DNA from: Deltaproteobacteria bacterium HGW-Deltaproteobacteria-19
Lineage (GTDB): Bacteria > Desulfobacterota > Syntrophia > Syntrophales > PHBD01
Assembly: GCA_002841865.1 (NCBI GenBank)
Contig: PHBD01000003.1
Coordinates: 1 to 64,000, forward strand
DNA: 64,000 bases
Direction of reading: 5' to 3'
Under the pieces are notes generated by a model. It was not told the DNA's origin. It did no database searches and was given only the letters and a program-made list of their open reading frames with translations. Positions 59,062 through 64,000 of this stretch are shown one piece after another. A program made the position numbers and the translations under genes. Each line of letters opens with the position of its first letter. Position 1 is the first letter of the stretch.

Positions 59062-60048
59062 ATGCCGCAGCCCAATGTGAAGGAACAGATCGTTGCGGGA
59101 CCCCTGCAGAACGTCTCCGTTCAGTTCCGCAACGAAGAGTACATCGCCGATCGCGTCTTCCCCATCCTGGACGGCGCGGATCCGAAGGCAAAGATCACCA
59201 TCTACAACCGGGCGGACTGGTTCAGGGACGAGGCGGGTATCCGCACGGCGGGAACCAGGGCGAAGCGGGGCGGATACAAGCTGGACGACGTCTCCTTCTC
59301 GACCAAGGAGTACGCCTTCGCCAAGGAAGTGACCGACGAGGACCGGCGGTTCGCCAAGTCCAAGAACGCCCCCCCTCTCCAGCCGGATCAGGACGCGATC
59401 GAGTTTGCCACCGACAAGGTCGATCTCAAAAAGGAAATCCGCACCGGGGAATTGATCACGACCGGGACCTGGGCCGACGGCAATGCCGGCGGCGAGGATG
59501 CGGAAGGACTCTGGTCTCCGGCCGGGTCGACCAATACTTTCCTGGCGGACATCACCAAGGCCAAGAAGGCCATCAAGAGCAAGACCGGCAAGAAGGCGAA
59601 TGTTCTCGTCCTGGACGAGTCGACCTACCTGGCCCTGAAGGAGTGCGAGGCGATCCTGGACAAGGTCAAGTACACCCAGCGGGGAGTCCTCGGCAAGGAC
59701 CTGCTCGCCGCTCTCCTGGAACTCGACGAGGTCCTGGTCGGAGGGTCCATCAAGAACACGGCGAAGGAGACCAAGACCGGGACTGAGTTCACGGGCGTCA
59801 ACATTTGGGAAGTGAATGCCGGAAAGGGGATGGGGTTCCTCTTCCACAAGCCGAAGAAGATCGGCTTGAAGACGGCGACGGCGGGCCTGCAGGTCCGGCT
59901 GGCTTATGAGGACGGCCAGCCGCGCCGGGTCACCACCTGGCGGGAGGCAGCGGAACACCAGGACGTCTACGAAGCGGCGGAAGAGACCGACATCGTCGTG
60001 GTTCACGCCGACCTCGGCTACCTGTTCAAGGACACCTACGCAACCTGA
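59062..60048 (+). CDS. Major capsid protein
   Basis: 328 residues. It follows protease/scaffold and decoration genes as Mu T does, and FPILDGADPKAKITIYNRAD and SFSTKEYAFAKEVTDEDRR near the N-terminus look like the N-arm and E-loop of an HK97-fold capsid of the Mu-like siphovirus kind. The C-terminal P/A domain ends in DIVVVHADLGYLFKDTYA. It is expected to form the icosahedral shell. Confidence 0.85.
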   Translation: MPQPNVKEQIVAGPLQNVSVQFRNEEYIADRVFPILDGADPKAKITIYNRADWFRDEAGIRTAGTRAKRGGYKLDDVSFSTKEYAFAKEVTDEDRRFAKSKNAPPLQPDQDAIEFATDKVDLKKEIRTGELITTGTWADGNAGGEDAEGLWSPAGSTNTFLADITKAKKAIKSKTGKKANVLVLDESTYLALKECEAILDKVKYTQRGVLGKDLLAALLELDEVLVGGSIKNTAKETKTGTEFTGVNIWEVNAGKGMGFLFHKPKKIGLKTATAGLQVRLAYEDGQPRRVTTWREAAEHQDVYEAAEETDIVVVHADLGYLFKDTYAT

Positions 60049-60104
60049 TGAAACGATGGCCGGGGGCGGGCCACCCGCCTCCGGCCACCCCGAAGGGGTG
60101 AGAC

Positions 60105-60560
60105 ATGGCCTACAGCACCCAGACAGACATTGAGGAACAAGTTTCCCAGGCGGAACTGATCGAACTCACCGACGATACCGGCGCAGGTTCTGTGGATACC
60201 TCCGCGGTGGCCCGGGCGATCGCCGACGCCGATGCGGAGATCGACGGCTATTGCGGGGCTCGCTACACGGTCCCGTTTTCGCCCGCGCCGGCCATGATCC
60301 GCAAGCTCTCCGTGGATATCGCCGTTTACAACCTGTTCTCTCGCCGGTCGAACCTCAAAATGCCCGAGGATCGGCAGAAGCGATACGACAACGCCGTCCG
60401 GTTTCTTCGGGACGTCTCCCGGGGTCTCATCTCCCTGGGAGCCGACGCCCCGGCGGAGCCGGACAGCGGGCTTCCCAGGGCCTCGACGGACCGGGCCGAC
60501 CGGATCTTCACCACGGGCAGGCCCTCGGCGGGCACCTCCGGGAGCCTGGACAACTACTGA
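60105..60560 (+). CDS. DUF1320 (Mu gp36-like) head completion protein
   Basis: 151 residues. YSTQTDIEEQVSQAELIELT and ADAEIDGYCGARYTVPF are the DUF1320 signature. The family sits after the capsid gene in Mu-like phages and is probably a head-tail connector. GGGGTGAG precedes the ATG. Confidence 0.87.
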   Translation: MAYSTQTDIEEQVSQAELIELTDDTGAGSVDTSAVARAIADADAEIDGYCGARYTVPFSPAPAMIRKLSVDIAVYNLFSRRSNLKMPEDRQKRYDNAVRFLRDVSRGLISLGADAPAEPDSGLPRASTDRADRIFTTGRPSAGTSGSLDNY

Positions 60561-60573
60561 AGGCGGCAGGGTC

Positions 60574-61068
60574 ATGTACACCATCGAACAGATCGAAGAC
60601 GCCATCACGACAAGGCTGGCTCCGCTGAAAGTCGGTCACGAGGGAACGGAGCCGGATCCGCCCGCCGTCTGGCGGACGGTCCGGACGATCAAGAGCTACC
60701 AGGGAGAGCTGGACGACGAGGAGTCGATCGCCCGGGCGACGAAGCTCTTTCCGGCCATCCTTGCCGTCTACGGGGGATCTGAATACGCCTCCCACGGTGC
60801 CAGAAAGGTCGAGAAGATGCGGTTTCACCTGTTCGTCTGCGACCGCAGCCTGCGGGCCGAGGAGGAGGCGCGGCGCGGCGGCTCCGGGAATCCCGGGGTC
60901 TATGCCCTTCTGAACGGGGTCCGGGACCTCCTGGTGGGGCAGCGGCTGTCCCTGGAGATCTACCCGTTTGAGCTGTCCCGGGAGGAGGCCGTCTGGTTCG
61001 GCAAGGGGATCTCGATCTACGGCGCCCTGTACGAAACAGCCCAGCCGCACCTGTACCCGGGCGGATAG
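60574..61068 (+). CDS. DUF1834 (Mu gp37-like) tail terminator-type protein
   Basis: 164 residues. It opens MYTIEQIEDAITTRLAPL as DUF1834 proteins do, with LSLEIYPFELSREEAVWFG towards the end. Position and size agree with Mu gp37, thought to close the tail tube. 13 bases after gp36. Confidence 0.85.
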   Translation: MYTIEQIEDAITTRLAPLKVGHEGTEPDPPAVWRTVRTIKSYQGELDDEESIARATKLFPAILAVYGGSEYASHGARKVEKMRFHLFVCDRSLRAEEEARRGGSGNPGVYALLNGVRDLLVGQRLSLEIYPFELSREEAVWFGKGISIYGALYETAQPHLYPGG

Positions 61069-61082
61069 AAAGGAGGATCGCG

Positions 61083-61241
61083 ATGCCGATGGAGGATCGC
61101 TGCAATACCGGAGAGACCCGCTGGCTCGACCGGGCGGGCAAGGAACTGACTGAATCGGAATACCTGGAAACGCAGAAAGACCAGGAGAAGGAGGTAGGCA
61201 ACGATGCTGAAAGCCCTGCTGCAACTGGCAGCGAAAGCTGA
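61083..61241 (+). CDS. Very small phage protein in the Mu gp38 position
   Basis: 52 residues, charged, no membrane segment (CNTGETRWLDRAGKELTESE). AAAGGAGG precedes ATG 61083 at ideal distance. It overlaps the tail tube start by 38 bases. It sits where Mu has gp38 (DUF2635), but the sequence is too short for a firm link. Confidence 0.6.
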   Translation: MPMEDRCNTGETRWLDRAGKELTESEYLETQKDQEKEVGNDAESPAATGSES

Positions 61242-62127
61242 GGGAACGGAAGGGAGCGCCGAGACCCTGGCGGGTGCGGACGCCCTCCTGGTCATGAACC
61301 CGTCCTTCAAGCCTTCGATCGAAATGGGACCCCGGGACAACTACAGCTCCTCCCTGTCCCGCTGGTCTTCCGTACCGGGGAAACGTTCCGCCGTCATCGA
61401 GTTCGACGTGGAACTGAAGGGATCCGGGACGGCGGGAACGGCCCCGGCCCTGGGGAAACTCCTCAAGGCCTGCGGGTTTGGGGAAACCGTCGTGGCCGGC
61501 ACCTCCGTCACGTACAAGCCGGCATCCGCGTCCATCGGCTCCATGACCCTGGCCCTATACTGGAACGGTGTCATCGAGGAGATCTGGGGCGCCCGGGGAG
61601 ACGCGAGCCTGAAACTGGAGGACGGGAAGCCCGGGATCCTGCACTTCACTTTCACGGGGGCCGACTTCTCCGTCGCCGACGGGGCCATGCTGACCTCGGG
61701 GGTCGCCTATGAATCGACCGTCCCCCCGGCCTTCTTGAACGCCTCCATCACGATCGACTCCTATGCCGCCCTGGTGGGCGCCCTGGAGTTCCGGATGGGG
61801 AACAAGGTGGCCCTCCGGCCCGACGCGAACGCCGCGAGCGGCCACAAGAGCGCCGTCATCACCGGCCGGGAACCGGTCCTGTCGATGGATCCCGAGTTTG
61901 TGACCGTGGCTACCTATGACTTCTTTGGGAAGCTCCGGAGCGGGAACCTGGGCGCCCTCACGGCAACCCTGGGAGCCGCGGCGGGAAACATCTGCACCAT
62001 CACGGCCCCGAAGGTTCAGTACACGAACATCACGCCCGGCGACAAGGATGGGCTTCTTTCTCTGGGCATGGATTGCCTCCTCACCCGAAACGCCGGCGAC
62101 GACGAGCTGTCGATCGTCTTCACCTGA
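61204..62127 (+). CDS. Phage tail tube protein
   Basis: 307 residues, beta-rich. MLKALLQLAAKAEGTEGSAE, FKPSIEMGPRDNYSSSLSRW and GKPGILHFTFTGADFSVADG fit the lambda-V / tail-tube family of Mu-like siphoviruses. No sheath gene precedes it, so the tail should be flexible and non-contractile, as in D3112 or B3 rather than Mu. Its ATG lies at the end of a GGAGAAGGAGG stretch. Confidence 0.8.
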   Translation: MLKALLQLAAKAEGTEGSAETLAGADALLVMNPSFKPSIEMGPRDNYSSSLSRWSSVPGKRSAVIEFDVELKGSGTAGTAPALGKLLKACGFGETVVAGTSVTYKPASASIGSMTLALYWNGVIEEIWGARGDASLKLEDGKPGILHFTFTGADFSVADGAMLTSGVAYESTVPPAFLNASITIDSYAALVGALEFRMGNKVALRPDANAASGHKSAVITGREPVLSMDPEFVTVATYDFFGKLRSGNLGALTATLGAAAGNICTITAPKVQYTNITPGDKDGLLSLGMDCLLTRNAGDDELSIVFT

Positions 62128-62141
62128 TCGGAGTCCCTAGA

Positions 62142-62540
62142 ATGGAAAAGACCTACGCGATCAACGGCAAGACCTACGTCCAGCGTCCCCTGGTCCTCGG
62201 CCAGGCGGCCCAGCTCCTGGCCCTCCTCAAGGGCGTTTCCATCCCCGGAGAGGCGACGGCCCTGGGCATCGTCGCCGCCCTGGGGGAACGGATCCCCGAC
62301 GCCCTGGCCATTGCCCTCACCGAAGAGGGGATGAGCCCCCGGGACAAGAACGTGACGGCTCTGGCGGAGGAGCTTGCCTTTGCCCTGCCTCCGGAGACGG
62401 CCCTGGAGGTGGTGGACCATTTTTTCGAACTGAACCCCCTCTCTTCCTGGTTGAACCAGGTCGCGGACCTGATGAACCGGATCGGGACGGGGATGAAATC
62501 GACGGCGGCGCCTGGCTCGACGAGCTCTGTGTCCTGTTGA
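62142..62540 (+). CDS. Tail assembly chaperone (short form)
   Basis: 132 residues. It follows the tail tube and precedes the tape measure, where tail chaperones lie in siphoviruses. It starts with TYAINGKTYVQRPLVLGQAA and is otherwise helical. A slippery TTTTTTC at 62420-62426 is in the correct phase (T.TTT.TTC) for a -1 shift, after which the -1 frame is open to 62776, giving a longer fusion as with lambda G and GT. Confidence 0.78.
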   Translation: MEKTYAINGKTYVQRPLVLGQAAQLLALLKGVSIPGEATALGIVAALGERIPDALAIALTEEGMSPRDKNVTALAEELAFALPPETALEVVDHFFELNPLSSWLNQVADLMNRIGTGMKSTAAPGSTSSVSC

Positions 62541-62776
62541 CCGCCGGGGACATCACCCGCCGCGATCGTGTGATCTGGACGGTCACCCTGCGCGACGCGG
62601 CTGCCTGGGCCAGGGCAGCCCTCCGGCAGCGTTACGAGTGGCTGGAATGGGTCGCCCAAGCCCTGGGGGCAAAAACGAAGCGGAAGGGAAAGGAAACCAG
62701 GGAGAAACGGTGCCGGCACCCCCTGGTCTGCAGGATCTGCCGGAAACCCTGCACAAGCCGTCTGACGGAACACTGA
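62142..62776 (+). CDS. Tail chaperone frameshift product (long form)
   Basis: Predicted about 211 residues: 95 from the zero frame to TTTTTTC (62420-62426), then 116 in the -1 frame to the stop at 62774-62776. The -1 frame is free of stops over the whole overlap and reads as protein (GGAWLDELCVLLTAGDI, RRDRVIWTVTLRDAAAWARA), whereas a separate second gene would need a TTG start at 62537 without a ribosome site. A small hairpin (CCTGG-TTGAA-CCAGG, 62446-62460) lies 19 bases past the slip. The C-terminus is basic, with four Cys. Confidence 0.65.
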
Positions 62777-62780
62777 GGCC

Positions 62781-64000
62781 ATGAGCAACACCCGGATCCA
62801 GCTGATCATCGAGGCCGTGGGCAAGGTCGACGAAGCCTTCAACGGGCTGAAGCGCCACTTGAAGGACTCCCAGGTCGAGACGGAGCGTTTGAACACCAAG
62901 ACGACCGATCTGACGTCCAGCATCGGTCGCCTGGTGGCCTCGTTCGCCAGCCTGGCGACCGCCCTGGCCGCGGTGAAAAACGGGATCTCCTACCTGGCCA
63001 GGATCGAGACGGCGACCCTCGGCATTGCCTCCGCCTTCATGACCGGCGGCAAGTACATCGACCAGACGAGCCAGAAGGCCCTGGCCGCCGGGGATGCCCT
63101 GAAGGCCGCCCAGGGGGACGCCCGCAAGATTATAGAGGAGTTGCAGTACGCCAACCTGCAGACGATCGCCACCCTGGACGAGTTGGTCAACGCCTACCAG
63201 GTGAGCCTCCCGGTCGCCCTGGCCAAGGGATTCAACCGGCAACAGGTCAAGGAGTTTACCGTGGCGATGGTCCAGGCAGCCGGCGCCATCGGGCTCCAGA
63301 TGAACCAACTGGGGGAGGAGACCCGGTCCCTCCTGACAGCCGCCATCGATCCCCGGAACAGCCGGATCGCGACGGTCCTGGGGATCCGCAACGAGGACAT
63401 CAACAAGTTCAAGGGGGACGCGGACGGACTGTTCGACTTCCTCATGGACAAGCTCTCGGCCTACCGCGTCGCCGGCGTCGAGGCCCAGAACACTTGGGCC
63501 GGCCTCTGGTCCAACTTCAAGGACATCCTGTCGCAGTCACTGGGTAAGGGTATCGAGCCCCTTTTCGACGCCCTCAAGACGGAACTGAAATCGGTCGCCG
63601 ATTCCATTGTCGTCATCGACGACCAGGCAAAGAAGATCCGCTGGAACCCCCAATTTCTGGAAGGGGTCAACAACTTCCGGGATGGGCTCCAGGCCTGCAT
63701 CGCCGAGGTCTACCGCCTGGGGATGCTTCTGGACAAGCTCGGCGGCTCCTTCGCCGCCGTCATGCACAACGTCACCCTTTCCGGCCTGAGGGGGAACGAC
63801 CGCTGGGCAAAGATGAACGACGAGTACCGCGGGCGCTACATGGCGTCCGAGAAGGCCCTGCAGGACATGGCCATGCGGTCGATGGGCTGGAAGCCCGTCA
63901 CTGCGGAGATCGACAAGCAGATGCGCGAGGCCGCGGCGCAGGGAAAGAAGAAGTTCGAGCAGCTGCAGGTCGACGTCGGCGGCGAGGATCCCGGGACCCG
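62781..64000 (+). CDS. Tape measure protein (cut by window end)
   Basis: At least 406 residues without stop at the window edge. The N-terminus (IQLIIEAVGKVDEAFNGLKR) and coiled-coil regions, then a hydrophobic segment (LVASFASLATALAAVKNGI) and LGIRNEDINKFKGDADGLFD, are typical of tape measure proteins, which set tail length. The expected full length is over 800 residues. It starts four bases after the chaperone frame ends. Confidence 0.88.
   Translation, partial: MSNTRIQLIIEAVGKVDEAFNGLKRHLKDSQVETERLNTKTTDLTSSIGRLVASFASLATALAAVKNGISYLARIETATLGIASAFMTGGKYIDQTSQKALAAGDALKAAQGDARKIIEELQYANLQTIATLDELVNAYQVSLPVALAKGFNRQQVKEFTVAMVQAAGAIGLQMNQLGEETRSLLTAAIDPRNSRIATVLGIRNEDINKFKGDADGLFDFLMDKLSAYRVAGVEAQNTWAGLWSNFKDILSQSLGKGIEPLFDALKTELKSVADSIVVIDDQAKKIRWNPQFLEGVNNFRDGLQACIAEVYRLGMLLDKLGGSFAAVMHNVTLSGLRGNDRWAKMNDEYRGRYMASEKALQDMAMRSMGWKPVTAEIDKQMREAAAQGKKKFEQLQVDVGGEDPGT

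Larger units (their letters stand above)
30823..64000 (+). mobile_element. Mu-like transposable prophage (right end outside window)
   Basis: Transposase A (DDE) and target activator B, a Ner-like regulator, GemA, Gam, Com, Mu-type late genes gp25-gp37 and a tail-tube/tape-measure module are all present in Mu order. The left end is placed at TG 30823 because a host gene is truncated exactly there and the next 220 bases contain repeated motifs like transposase-binding sites. Two cargo blocks interrupt the phage genes: 31115-34117 (Thoeris) and 41849-47617 (Abi plus type I RM). The 5-bp target duplication predicted at the right end is GCCTT. Confidence 0.88.

Overview
The window looks like a chromosome segment of a GC-rich Gram-negative anaerobe, most likely a Desulfobacterota (deltaproteobacterial, Syntrophales-like) organism. 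That is inferred from gene content (periplasmic asparaginase, CHASE2 cyclase, lipoproteins, a small sigma-region-4 protein, hairpin-rich intergenic repeats), not from a marker gene. It carries two mobile elements, and most of the unusual biology sits in them.

Host backbone, 1-21925 and 28840-30822. A cold-shock protein gene lies downstream of a large palindromic repeat. A left-reading operon follows: leucyl aminopeptidase, two peptide-transporter ATPases and an alpha/beta hydrolase. Next come a periplasmic asparaginase, a DNA-repair pair (MrfA-like helicase, MrfB-like exonuclease), a large CHAT-protease lipoprotein diverging from a small Cys-rich sigma-4-like protein, and a second left-reading block: an alanine racemase with an unexplained 270-residue C-terminal extension, a divergent D-Ala-D-Ala ligase, a DUF2600 terpene-synthase-like protein and two dipeptide permeases. 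A CHASE2 adenylate/guanylate cyclase and tRNA-Thr(CGU) complete the block.

Island 1, 21957-28839. Perfect 49-bp direct repeats, one being the 3' half of tRNA-Thr, bound a 6.9-kb AT-rich element. It holds only a decayed tyrosine integrase and one giant STAND NTPase (about 1662 aa) with a C-terminal PLD/MIT_C-like domain. I read it as a fixed single-gene defence island.

Island 2, about 30823 to beyond 64000, is a Mu-like transposable prophage. Its left end (TG) interrupts an AttH/CrtC-like host gene and carries repeated, partly inverted candidate transposase-binding motifs. The order is: AT-rich cargo with a type II Thoeris pair (TIR ThsB, TM-macro ThsA) plus a CsgG-like and a small membrane protein; a cleavable CI-like repressor with repeated operators; early genes (Ner, transposase A, target activator B, GemA, Gam, Com); a second cargo block on the opposite strand (type I RM with a half-size HsdS, and a putAbiC-type Abi protein); then late genes. 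The late region starts with a near-consensus promoter followed by an intrinsic terminator, then lysis, packaging, head and tail genes. A single tail-tube protein, a tail chaperone with a TTTTTTC slippery site and a tape-measure protein indicate a siphovirus tail.

The most striking late gene is the MuF/gp30 minor head protein (754 aa). It has a kinase-like middle domain and a possible ADP-ribosyltransferase-like C-terminus, and meets tail-to-tail a three-gene opposite-strand operon (ribbon-helix-helix protein plus two small proteins) with its own promoter and operator. I propose a head-delivered effector with a self-regulated immunity module, a hypothesis based on sequence only.
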